The position numbers and the translations under genes were made by a program. From Lewinellaceae bacterium (GTDB lineage: Bacteria; Bacteroidota; Bacteroidia; Chitinophagales; Saprospiraceae), in assembly GCA_020636195.1 (NCBI GenBank), contig JACJYH010000002.1, positions 558,001 to 622,000 of the forward strand: a stretch of 64,000 nt of DNA, read 5' to 3'. Under the pieces are notes generated by a model. That model was not told the DNA's origin. It worked only from the letters and a program-made list of their open reading frames with translations, and did not search any database. The stretch's first letter is position 1, and every line of letters starts with the position of its first letter. Positions 18,807-27,700 of the stretch are shown here, one piece after another.

Positions 18807-19765
18807 ATTTTAATTATTTTATGGTTTGAAAATGATGTGTCGGTTAAAACTTTTAAATAATAGATACCGCTTTCTAATTCTGAAAGATCTAATTTGTCAT
18901 CACTATGACTACTTATAATCATTCCATCAGAATTATACAGCTTTATATTTTTTACTGCATCTTTGGAATCAATAAAGACTTGTCCCACTGTAGGATTTGG
19001 ATAAATTTTTGTTGAGTGATTTGAAGCTAACTCATTTGTAGATACTCGTTTATTTGTAAATCTAATCACCCATCCATCAGGTGGCCACCAATTAATACCT
19101 CCTAATTCTACGGTAGTTAATTCATACTCAGTATAGTTGTTTAGATCGTTATATTCCAATCTAATATTCTCATCATATGGATGGTAAAGTGCTAACTGGG
19201 GACCAGCAGGTTTTGGACCTTCATTAGTCAATAAGTAAAACCCTTCACCAGGTACATAGACTGGAGAATGGTCCAAATTTGAAGGCCCAAATCTCAGTTC
19301 TATTGTTCCGTCATCAAATATCCAATACTGAAAATTTACATAACTGTCAAATTCATCGACCGATGGGTCAGAAAATAGTCTGTTCTTTGTTAATTGAACT
19401 GCTAAGTAGCTTTTTCCATCTTTTTCTCCAAACTTGTAGCGTACATCAGACTCAATGTTGACGGTATCAAGTATTTCATCATATTTGTATCCAAAAGTCA
19501 TAAGTCGAAGTGAAAAATCTAAATCATCTTCAAAATAGCATGTCCCTTCAACCTCACATATGAGATAGTCGAAATCATAATCGAAATAGGGAAAATTAAA
19601 TGGAAGTTCAAATTTTTTAACCCAAGCTCTATTTCCAAAAGTTTCTAAAGCTATAGAATGATAACCTTCGATTTCCGTGTAATTATCTTGAAAAGCTACT
19701 ACATCATATTGAGCTGTGATTACACTACTAAAAAACGATGCTACAATTACCAATAATATCTTCAT
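18803..19765 (-). CDS. T9SS type A sorting-domain protein
   Basis: 320 aa with a signal peptide (MKILLVIVASFFSSVITA) and a type A T9SS C-terminal domain (KIYPNPTVGQVFIDS, IKLYNSDGMIISS, LDLSELESGIYYLKVLTD, KIIKI). The central ~220 residues are acidic and aromatic (for example FNFPYFDYDFDYL) and hold no family I know. It overlaps the downstream barrel gene by 4 bp. It probably reaches the surface via T9SS. A strong terminator separates it from the hybrid ORF upstream, so it likely has its own promoter, which I could not pinpoint. Confidence 0.82.
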   Translation of the reverse strand: MKILLVIVASFFSSVITAQYDVVAFQDNYTEIEGYHSIALETFGNRAWVKKFELPFNFPYFDYDFDYLICEVEGTCYFEDDLDFSLRLMTFGYKYDEILDTVNIESDVRYKFGEKDGKSYLAVQLTKNRLFSDPSVDEFDSYVNFQYWIFDDGTIELRFGPSNLDHSPVYVPGEGFYLLTNEGPKPAGPQLALYHPYDENIRLEYNDLNNYTEYELTTVELGGINWWPPDGWVIRFTNKRVSTNELASNHSTKIYPNPTVGQVFIDSKDAVKNIKLYNSDGMIISSHSDDKLDLSELESGIYYLKVLTDTSFSNHKIIKI

Positions 19766-19779
19766 TTTTATAAAATTAA

Positions 19780-19808
19780 AATCAAGGGTTCAAACTGAAC
19801 CCTTGATT
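19780..19808 (-). terminator. Intrinsic terminator after the hybrid Cys-rich ORF
   Basis: AATCAAGGGTTC and GAACCCTTGATT form a perfect 12-bp stem with a 5-nt loop, followed on the minus strand by a T-rich run (TTTTAATTTT). It lies 13 bp past the stop of the ORF 19821-20399. Confidence 0.85.
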
Positions 19809-19820
19809 GATTTATTTAAC

Positions 19821-20399
19821 TTATTCGCAACACTCAAAGTCAACTTCAGCAACTCTGTCTATTGACCACACTTGCCCTTGCCAATTCATGGTCTTTTTAA
19901 AGGTTCCTGTCACATCACCATCACAGTGATGTGCAAAGTTTTTGGCACCAAATATGCCGGAATTAACGCTTGCCGCTTTATGACTGCAAAAGCAGGTTTT
20001 AACTTCATTTTCATGATCAAACTCAAAGCAAACATCATTTTTTCTATGTGCATCAATTTCTACACGTAAAGATGCATCACCCTTCTTCCACTTGGTTCCA
20101 TCCCACCATTTTGAATACATTTCTGCCTGTTCATAAGACGACCAGAAATTTTTGGAACATGAAGTTCTATAAGCCATTGCTTGAGATCCATTATCTTGAG
20201 CCCATAACCAACCAGTATCTTTATCACCAAAGTCACATGCATCAATATCCGGATCAAATTCAAATGTAGTCATTTGAATACTTCCTGCAAAACATCCTGG
20301 AGTAGCTGATGCATGAACAAAGATTGTTTGATTTGGATCTAGTGGTATAGTGAAAGAAAATGCACTTTTTCCAATAGCTTCTAACCTATTTGTGGTCAC
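19821..20399 (-). CDS. Cys-rich hypothetical protein fused to a TMEM175 N-terminus
   Basis: 192 aa starting with GTG. The first eight residues (MTTNRLEA) and ~50 bp upstream are a copy of the TMEM175 gene start; after that the sequence is unrelated. The body has no signal peptide and no membrane segment, and carries many Cys (ATPGC, DACDFG, TSCSKNF, NDVCFEF, TCFCSH, HHCDGD, FECCE), several Trp and acidic patches. I know no family. If the GTG is used, the protein borrows the promoter, start and N-terminus of a channel gene. A start at an internal Met (MTTFEF, residue 43) is the alternative. It has a strong terminator of its own. Confidence 0.6.
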   Translation of the reverse strand: MTTNRLEAIGKSAFSFTIPLDPNQTIFVHASATPGCFAGSIQMTTFEFDPDIDACDFGDKDTGWLWAQDNGSQAMAYRTSCSKNFWSSYEQAEMYSKWWDGTKWKKGDASLRVEIDAHRKNDVCFEFDHENEVKTCFCSHKAASVNSGIFGAKNFAHHCDGDVTGTFKKTMNWQGQVWSIDRVAEVDFECCE

Positions 20400-20452
20400 G
20401 ATTGATTACATTTTGTTTGAGTAACAAAATTCTACTTCATTGGTTTATTTTA
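20377..20452 (+). repeat. Direct repeat B: duplicated TMEM175 5' region
   Basis: Second copy of the sequence at 18236-18310. It supplies the first codons (GTGACCACAAATAGGTTAG, minus strand) and upstream region of the ORF 19821-20399. The copies flank a ~2.1-kb segment with three minus-strand genes. Confidence 0.8.
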
Positions 20453-20601
20453 TAAAATTTTTTGCAGCTTTTTTTTTAATTTTTCTATGTAGAAGGATGG
20501 ATTTCGGGCACAGCTTTATATGTATTGACGGTGTCAAACAAGGGTGAAGAAATAATACATTTGCTTATTTAGAAAAAATTGAATGATAGCATATTTCTAG
20601 C

Positions 20602-20756
20602 GTATGTTTAAATTTTGTTTTTGGATAATAAAATGGAATAATTTTGAGCTAAAAAAGGCAAATTTTGCAGTCGAAAGTGGGCAATTCGACAAAAATTTAA
20701 CGAAATCGTAACCAAAATAAAACATTTTCTTGCTAAAGGATGAATTTTAAACATAC
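20602..20756 (+). repeat. MITE-like interspersed repeat, copy 2 (155 bp)
   Basis: Full-length copy: left end GTATGTTTAAATTTTG, right end GAATTTTAAACATAC. The centre carries a hairpin (GTCGAA and TTCGAC, 9-nt loop). It has the same orientation as copy 1 and is reverse-complementary to the copies at 51145 and 52746, with only scattered differences. It ends 7 bp before the TATCTTTG promoter box of the lipocalin-like gene. It has no transposase gene and no open frame conserved among copies. Confidence 0.9.
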
Positions 20757-20762
20757 TCTTAA

Positions 20763-20770
20763 TATCTTTG
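20763..20770 (+). promoter_or_regulatory. -7 promoter element (TATCTTTG) for the lipocalin-like lipoprotein
   Basis: TATCTTTG fits TANNTTTG and lies 30 bp upstream of the ATG at 20801. It sits directly after the right end of MITE-like copy 2, so upstream promoter sequence is supplied by the repeat. Confidence 0.6.
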
Positions 20771-20800
20771 AATCATTATTTAACTTTTAATCAAAATATT

Positions 20801-21322
20801 ATGAAACGGATTAAAATTATTTTCTCATTTATTGTGCTTGTCCTTTTATCATCGTGTAATAAAGATGATACTTCATCAACCAACACATCTGACATAGTAG
20901 GAACGTGGAATCTTGTATCCTTAACTTGTAATGATGGAAAAGCAGTAACAACAGCGTCGGGAACAACAATTACTTCAACTTTTACTGCATCATTAATGAG
21001 TTCTACCTACAAAATTGAATTTAAAGAAAACCCCAATACTGCTGTAGCTTCAGGAAATATTACTGTTCTACAAACCGCTACAATCCTTGGACAGCCGATA
21101 TCTCAAACTATCACCTTAGATTTACCATTAAGCAGTGGATCTTGGAAATTAGATGGTAATATTTTGTCCACCTTTAGTTCAGGAGAACCAGATTCACAAG
21201 TTGAAATCATTAAATTGGATGCTAATACTTTGGAATATAAGCAAATACTAAATATAGTTGAAGATGAAGTTGATTTTAAATCTACAACTACAGCTACGTA
21301 TTTCGGAAAGTTCACAAAATAG
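20801..21322 (+). CDS. Lipocalin-like lipoprotein
   Basis: 173 aa from the ATG at 20801; the in-frame TTG at 20768 overlaps the promoter box and is unlikely. The signal peptide ends in LLSSC (Cys18). The mature part begins with a Ser/Thr/Asp linker and then DIVGTWNLVSLTCNDGKA, the usual opening of lipocalin-like Bacteroidota lipoproteins, with later strands SGSWKLDGNILSTF and LEYKQILNI. Such proteins bind small hydrophobic ligands or have unknown roles. It is transcribed alone. Confidence 0.8.
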   Translation: MKRIKIIFSFIVLVLLSSCNKDDTSSTNTSDIVGTWNLVSLTCNDGKAVTTASGTTITSTFTASLMSSTYKIEFKENPNTAVASGNITVLQTATILGQPISQTITLDLPLSSGSWKLDGNILSTFSSGEPDSQVEIIKLDANTLEYKQILNIVEDEVDFKSTTTATYFGKFTK

Positions 21323-21438
21323 TAGCCGCCGCTAAATAGATTTAAATTAAGGTATATATGTAATACGCATATATTGAATTGATTACGATTTAAATTGATA
21401 TTATTTGTATTTGTCTAATTTAAAATCAAAATATTGTT

Positions 21439-21915
21439 ATGGAAAGTATTGAAAATATTGGTAGAACATCACCTGTGGAAATGACCCTCGATGCATCTGC
21501 AAAAACATCTTTTAGGGAAACAGCCAAATGGGCAAAATTTCTTTCTATTGTTGGAATGGTATCAACCGTATTGATAATTATTTTTGCAGTTGTCGCCTTA
21601 GTTTCATCAAGCCTAATGAATACAATGTACCCTTCTTTATCACGTTTTGGTGGAGGCATGAATATTTTTATTGGGTTGTTATATTTTATAATTGCCGCAA
21701 TATACATTTACCCAATTGTAAAATTGTACCAATTCTCTAACCTTAGTAAAGATGCATTGGCTTCAGAAGATTCTGGACTATTGTCACAAGCGCTTTTGGC
21801 TCAAAAGTCTATGTTCAAATTCATGGGAATTGTAACAATTGTTGTTATTTCTATCTATGTTTTATTATTTGTTTTTGGGATATTTGGTTTCATTTTTATG
21901 GACATGTTACAATAA
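21439..21915 (+). CDS. DUF5362-like membrane protein
   Basis: 158 aa with a soluble N-terminus (~30 aa), then transmembrane segments at about 33-54, 73-97 and 128-155, with the cytoplasmic stretch PIVKLYQFSNLSKDALASEDSGLLSQALLAQKSMFKFMG, summarised here as a conserved amphipathic loop between residues ~93 and 130. The layout and this loop resemble DUF5362 proteins of Bacteroidota. No function is known. It is convergent with the OmpA-family gene. Confidence 0.7.
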   Translation: MESIENIGRTSPVEMTLDASAKTSFRETAKWAKFLSIVGMVSTVLIIIFAVVALVSSSLMNTMYPSLSRFGGGMNIFIGLLYFIIAAIYIYPIVKLYQFSNLSKDALASEDSGLLSQALLAQKSMFKFMGIVTIVVISIYVLLFVFGIFGFIFMDMLQ

Positions 21916-21929
21916 AGGTTACATCATTC

Positions 21930-23825
21930 TCATTTCTGAACAGATAGGATTTTAACTTCTGTGCGCCGGTTCTGTCTATGTTCTTCATCTGTGCAAGAAA
22001 CACCATTTTTACAGTGGTTGATCAGTTGGGTTTCTCCGTATCCTTTTGCGATTATTCTATCTTTGAAGATACCATGTGATATGAGATAATTCACTACCGT
22101 TGCAGCCCTTTTTTGTGAAAGTTTGAGATTATAGGCATCGTTGCCTCGCGCATCCGTATGGGAAGAAATCTCAATTTTTATATTTGGGTTTAGAGAAAGA
22201 AAATCGTAAAGACTTTCTAATTCCGGAATGGACTCTTCTGAGACATCCCATTTGTCATAATCATAATATAAGTTGTCTAATTTGAAAACATCTCCCTTGG
22301 TGATGGTGGGCATTTCTACATGAAGAGAAACGCCATTTTCTTTATCAATGTCTTGCAATAATATGAGTGTAGATGATCTGTGGTGGCCTTCTTTTTCAGC
22401 TACCACAGTATAGTATGGACTTTCGGTTACAGGAAGATGGAAAGATCCTAAGTCATCGGTGATAGTGTCAACAATGATATTTCCATATGCATCGAAGATG
22501 GAAATATGGGCACCTGAAATCTTTATTGTATCAGAAGTAACTACACCTGAAATCAAATGATGTATTTCTTCTATTGGTTCGTAAATGATGGAATCCAAAA
22601 GAATTGTGTCCGTTCGAGAAAAGTGGTAAATATTTTCCGTACCATCAGCTTGGTCTCTATTGGAAGTGAAATATCCGGAATTCATTTCTTTATCTGAACT
22701 CATGCCATAGTCGTCAAATTTTGAATTCAATGGTGGAGAGAGTGGGATAGGGTTTGACCAATTTTTATTTTGCAATGTAGTCATATACATATCCAATCCA
22801 TTAGCCGGAGATCCTATTCCGTCTGAACTAAAAACCAAAGTTTGATGGCCAATAAATGACGGAAAAACTTCATTTCCTAATGTATTGATCGGTGCCTTCA
22901 ATTTTTGCGCCGGCTTCCATTGACCATTTCGATCTTTAAAGCAAACATACAAATCCATTCCATTGCGTTGGATTTGATCTGATGAAAAAACTATTATGGT
23001 ACCATCGTCATTGATACACGGATGTGTATTATTGGCATTTTTAAAATTTATTGGTAATAGGGTAGGATGTTGCCAATTTCCGCCTTCTTTTTTGCTGTGG
23101 TATAATTTCAACAAATAGCTATTGCCTTTGCTTTTTGATTTTTCATTGGCAGAGAATATCATTTCATTTCCGTGATTATAAAAAACAGGTGTTCCAATAT
23201 TATATCGTCCGAATTCTGTAAAAACGGGTGTGACGGATTGAGTGGTTGAATCAAATTCAAATATTTTTGCGTATCCCAATCCTGTAAATCCATCCTTTTT
23301 TTTATCCAAAGTCCGATTTGATGAAAAATAAATTTTTGAACCCATCTTAGTTGGTGAAAAATCAGATGCATCAGAATTAAAAAGGACTTTCTTTACTTCG
23401 TAATTGGAACTTTGTTGTGTAGAGTGCCATTGCTGAATAAGTTTGAGTACAGACTTGTTTTGTGGAAATTTCTTCAAAAGTGACTGAACGTAGGCATCAT
23501 ATTCCGCAGTTTTCCCGGTGGCATTCAAGCACATGGCATATTTCATCATCACAGGTTGGAAATATTTTGTTTTGTCAACCATTTTTTCATAATACGATTC
23601 AGCAAGCGCATAGTTATCCAAAATCAAATAACAATCTCCTAACCGTTCAAGAAGGTTCTTGTCATCAGGTGTATGTTTGAGACAATCGCTATATTCAGCT
23701 ATTGCGGTCTGGATTTTTAGGTTTTTGAATGCTTTATCCCCTTTGTCACATCCTAATGCATTGTAGATCGACGTGTAAAATATGAAGATAATTAGAGAAA
23801 AAGTAAATATGTGTTGCGTTTTCAT
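21930..23825 (-). CDS. PorE-like OmpA-family protein (TPR + PD40 + CRD + OmpA)
   Basis: 631 aa. Order of parts: signal peptide; TPR-like helices (about 30-140: AIAEYSDCLKHTPDDKNLLERLGDCY, ALAESYYEKMV); PD40 propeller (about 145-400: TKMGSKIYFSSNRT, DDGTIIVFSSDQ, GHQTLVFSSDG, MNSGYFTSNRD); carboxypeptidase-regulatory-like domain (about 420-500); OmpA peptidoglycan-binding domain (about 515-630: ISSHTDARGNDAYNLKLSQKRAATV, GYGE). This is the architecture of PorE, the T9SS outer-membrane-associated anchor that tethers PorP/SprF-bound complexes to peptidoglycan. It is the last gene of a three-gene unit, 6 bp after the PorP/SprF gene. The PorE assignment is by architecture. Confidence 0.88.
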   Translation of the reverse strand: MKTQHIFTFSLIIFIFYTSIYNALGCDKGDKAFKNLKIQTAIAEYSDCLKHTPDDKNLLERLGDCYLILDNYALAESYYEKMVDKTKYFQPVMMKYAMCLNATGKTAEYDAYVQSLLKKFPQNKSVLKLIQQWHSTQQSSNYEVKKVLFNSDASDFSPTKMGSKIYFSSNRTLDKKKDGFTGLGYAKIFEFDSTTQSVTPVFTEFGRYNIGTPVFYNHGNEMIFSANEKSKSKGNSYLLKLYHSKKEGGNWQHPTLLPINFKNANNTHPCINDDGTIIVFSSDQIQRNGMDLYVCFKDRNGQWKPAQKLKAPINTLGNEVFPSFIGHQTLVFSSDGIGSPANGLDMYMTTLQNKNWSNPIPLSPPLNSKFDDYGMSSDKEMNSGYFTSNRDQADGTENIYHFSRTDTILLDSIIYEPIEEIHHLISGVVTSDTIKISGAHISIFDAYGNIIVDTITDDLGSFHLPVTESPYYTVVAEKEGHHRSSTLILLQDIDKENGVSLHVEMPTITKGDVFKLDNLYYDYDKWDVSEESIPELESLYDFLSLNPNIKIEISSHTDARGNDAYNLKLSQKRAATVVNYLISHGIFKDRIIAKGYGETQLINHCKNGVSCTDEEHRQNRRTEVKILSVQK

Positions 23826-23831
23826 GGTTCC

Positions 23832-24782
23832 TTAAAAGCGTTGAAGTGTAGGAAACTTGTGCATGGATGGAATGGCTTTATTTGATTGTTGTATTTGATA
23901 GGAAATGATGAATTCGTGGGCACCACGTCCCACGCTTCTGAAGTCAGAAACTGTATAATCATACGCATAGCTGATTATAAGTCCATCAACGACTGAAAAA
24001 TCAACCATTCCTGCTATGGCGTCACCTGTTCTATAGCTGAAGCCGATGCCAATGAAATCCTTATACCATGCTTGCAGTGCCAAGTCAATTTGGATAGGTG
24101 CAGCTCGATGGTATTTTACAAAAATACATGGTTTTAATTCCAGTTCCGGTACGCCTGTTTTGAAAACATGGCCCATAGAAGCGTAGAAATGCTTTGAAAG
24201 ATAAGCATTATCCTCAGCAAAGGTAAATCCACTATTGGGTATTGTAGCTGAAAAATTGGGAATAGAAAACCCAAAATAACTTTTTTCATTGTGTAAAAAA
24301 AGACCAATACCTGTTCTCAGTATTGTAGTACTTGTATTTTGAGCATAAACAGGATCAGAAAGAGTTGGCGTAGGTGTTATGACATCCGTAAAATCTGTTG
24401 TAAAATGACTCATTCCACCTTTCAACCCTAGCCTGAGATACAAATTTGAATTTAATTTTAGGGCATAAGCATAGTTCAAGTAGATTCCCGTATGTTTTTC
24501 AAAACCAATGGCATCATGAAATATATTGCATCCACCTGCTGAAGAAATACCATCAAGTGGCATTTCAAAACCAATAGCATAGGTTTTTGGGGCACCTTGC
24601 AATCCTATCCATTGATTTCTGAACGCTCCTGTTATCTTAGTTTGGCCTTGTCGTGCTGTGGATGCAGGGTTGTACGCCATATCTGAGATAAAGATATATT
24701 TTGTGTATAATGGATCTTGCTGACCTTTGAGAATCATAAAAGTCAATGGAATGAGAATGGCAGAAAGGAAAATATTTTTCAT
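23832..24782 (-). CDS. PorP/SprF-family type IX secretion membrane protein
   Basis: About 316 aa from the ATG at 24782, which opens a signal peptide (MKNIFLSAILIPLTFMILKGQ) followed by QDPLYTKYIFISDMAYNPASTARQG, the classic PorP/SprF N-terminus (mature start, 'YNPA' landmark). The rest is a 14-strand-type beta-barrel with YLNYAYALKLNSNLYLRLGLKGG and VVDGLIISYAYDYTVSDFR. An upstream in-frame start at 24929 would overlap the preceding gene by 140 bp and add a non-signal extension, so I reject it. PorP/SprF proteins help deliver type-B CTD adhesins; the adhesin gene is 4 bp upstream. Confidence 0.9.
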   Translation of the reverse strand: MKNIFLSAILIPLTFMILKGQQDPLYTKYIFISDMAYNPASTARQGQTKITGAFRNQWIGLQGAPKTYAIGFEMPLDGISSAGGCNIFHDAIGFEKHTGIYLNYAYALKLNSNLYLRLGLKGGMSHFTTDFTDVITPTPTLSDPVYAQNTSTTILRTGIGLFLHNEKSYFGFSIPNFSATIPNSGFTFAEDNAYLSKHFYASMGHVFKTGVPELELKPCIFVKYHRAAPIQIDLALQAWYKDFIGIGFSYRTGDAIAGMVDFSVVDGLIISYAYDYTVSDFRSVGRGAHEFIISYQIQQSNKAIPSMHKFPTLQRF

Positions 24783-24786
24783 AGCA

Positions 24787-27700
24787 TTATTTGATTCTAA
24801 GGTCAACCATTCCACTTCTCGTAGTGCTACTATCGGTGAATGTAATTTCATAAAAATAGGTGCCTTGTGGTAAATAGTTTCCATTGTTCGAAATTCCTTT
24901 CCAATGGTTATCCCAATCAGCTTCTTCATACACTAGGTTTCCCCATCTGTTGAAGATTTTGAGGTGCATGGGTCCACAAAGTTCTATTTCACCCAAAGTA
25001 AATACATCGTTGATGAAGTCGTTATTGGGTGAAAAAGCATTTGGAATAAGAACATCTTCCGGCTGACAGACGGTTTTTATCTTGATATAAAATCTCTTTT
25101 CAACGACACATTGGGTGGCATCCGTCATAGTCACAACATACGTTATTGGTTCTTGTGTACTGGTAGAGTTTTGCTGACAATCGTCGCATTGTAGGTCAAT
25201 AAATGGAGACCATGAATATATCTCAAAACCACTTGGAGCCGAGAAGGAGATGGTTTCGCTAGGGAATTTATACAGTGTATCAGTTTCAAAAGGTTGATAC
25301 TGTATTACAAATAATTGCAAACACACCATAGAGTCACAACCTGATATTGACGGATAGTTGTTACAGTACCAGCCTGCGTCGCTGTAATCCTTCCCTTCAA
25401 ATGTGTAAAAATCCCCTTTGCATATCGCCACATGACTGACCTTTTGCAAGGTGTCCACAAAGCTTATAGGTATATCTACCACGACTTGACACATCCCTTT
25501 TTGCAATTCTAATCGGAAATTATAGTCTTCGTACTTTGTAATCATTGGCGTGAGGGATTGTGCATTGTCTAATCTGTCGGAACCTGTAATCCACTCAAAA
25601 TGATCGAAATTACTTGCGTCAACATAGATCTGAGCCAAGCTTCCTTTACAAAATGATTGCTCACTGAGGATAGAATACATTGGCTTTTCTGTCACATCTA
25701 CCTTCAACTGACTTTGATTTTCACATCCATAGCCATCCTTGATAATGCAAAAATAACTTGTGTCTGTTGTAGGCAATGCAACCAATTCTTGAGTTCCATT
25801 AGTGATGATATTTGGGCCTGTCCAAGAATAACTTTCTGCCACACTGGCCAATGCGTGTAAAGTATCTCCTAAGCAAAGATGTATATTGTCTATCAGTATT
25901 TTAGGTTGTGGTGTTACATCGATATGGTAGGTATAGGTGATCAAACAACCACCGCTGCTTTCAGCTTTCAAAATTTTGGTATATTGTGCAGTTTGAGCAG
26001 TAGTATTATCCACTTTGAATGCTGTCAAAGCACAAGTTGAACAACCTAAACCATCACTGTCATTCCAAAAGGATGATATGATGTCTGTTGATGTACTACC
26101 CAATGCGATGCTTTCACCACTGCAAACTCTGATGTTTTCTTCAATGAAAAGGTTTCTTTTTAAAGGGAATACAGCGCTCTGACAAACGCAATTCTGGTCA
26201 TCAATCACCAATAATAGACTGCAAACATCTATGAAGTTTGTGATGGTAAAATCATGTACAAGGATGCTGGTATCTTGCTTTAAAAACCCTCGATACAATA
26301 TGGAATCTATCAAAGAATCTCCAGTATCATAAGTTCCATTGTGGTTGGTGTCATTGACGATATAACATCGTACACTATCCTGAATTTTTGCACCATTATG
26401 AATAAGGATGGATTCAAGATGGAACTGTGTGTCAGATATGCTTAAATTATTGGAAAACCAATCATAACTTGGCTGAGACACTTCAATGACAAGTGACGTG
26501 GATGCAATAACCGAGAGGATTTCACATGGCTGCCCTGAGCTTTCACACTGTGCTACTGCAGGAGAAAAAAGATAGAAGTGCATCATATCCTGCGTGCAAA
26601 AAAAGTTTCCTTCATTGATGATGTCAAATTCAAGATAATCCATTGACTGAGTGGAATTCGTCTCCCATTGCCATAACCCGTCTTTGACCACCGGCAATTT
26701 TTTTGTTAAAGATGTTTCGATCGATGCCACATCTATTTTCCAGCTTTCGGAGAGATCCATGGCCATTTTTACCAAATTTGAATTTGGATTGTCGAACGTA
26801 ATTTTGATATGAAGTTTTTCCTTTTTACAAGGATCTACAAAATTGGATTCAGCATGTATGCTCAAATCTGAAGGGATAGGGATATCATCTATTTTGATAG
26901 GTTGGCTAAACCTATGCAATTGATTGACGATTTGTCCGCATCCATTTTCTGCTTTGATAAAAAAATCAATAGGCAAACCGGAAATGAGATGACAGTCGCT
27001 GACGAATTTGAATACCAAATCAAAGGTATTGTATGGAATAAAACTCGCACCTTCCAATCCATTCAATGCATGTGCACTCCAAAAATCTGAAAGGTTCCAG
27101 AAAAGTGATCCGTCAGTTGGGTTGACTTGTGGTTTTGGCAATGGTATTCCACTGGTATTTTGGCCTGAAGGGTGATAAATGAAAGCGGAATTTTCAATAA
27201 ATGAAATACCCGGTGGTAAGGATATTTGAAATAAAATATTCTTGGCGTTTCCTAATCCGGCATTATAAATCGTGACCTTTTGTTCTGTAGTATCACATAG
27301 TTTAAAGTTTTTTATTGCCAGACTGTCAACAATGATATCTACTAAGCCATCGGGAAAAAATACATTGAGTGTATCCGTTTTTATTAGACACGGTTTGGTA
27401 GAAAGATTAGTATAAGGCTCGCAATCGAAACCATAGTGGATAATGATTTGCTCTCTATGACAGCCTGTCGAAATACCGCTCAATTCAAAATACTTGTTTT
27501 CATTTCTTTTGATGACATCCAACTGGTAAATTTGGTTGTTAGAAGTATATTTTTTTCCGCTGACGGTATCTGTAATTACTAGGTCTTTAATGTTGCCTGA
27601 TGGCACTTCTATCCTGATAAATGGAAATGCCACTTCCTTGATATTACTCAATCCATTGATGGAAAAATTTGTACTAAAGCGATCTGAAAAAGCAGTGACA

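Noticed and set aside
24783..24929. Upstream in-frame start of the PorP/SprF gene (24929)
   Set aside because: It would overlap the adhesin gene by 140 bp and precede a good signal peptide beginning at 24782.
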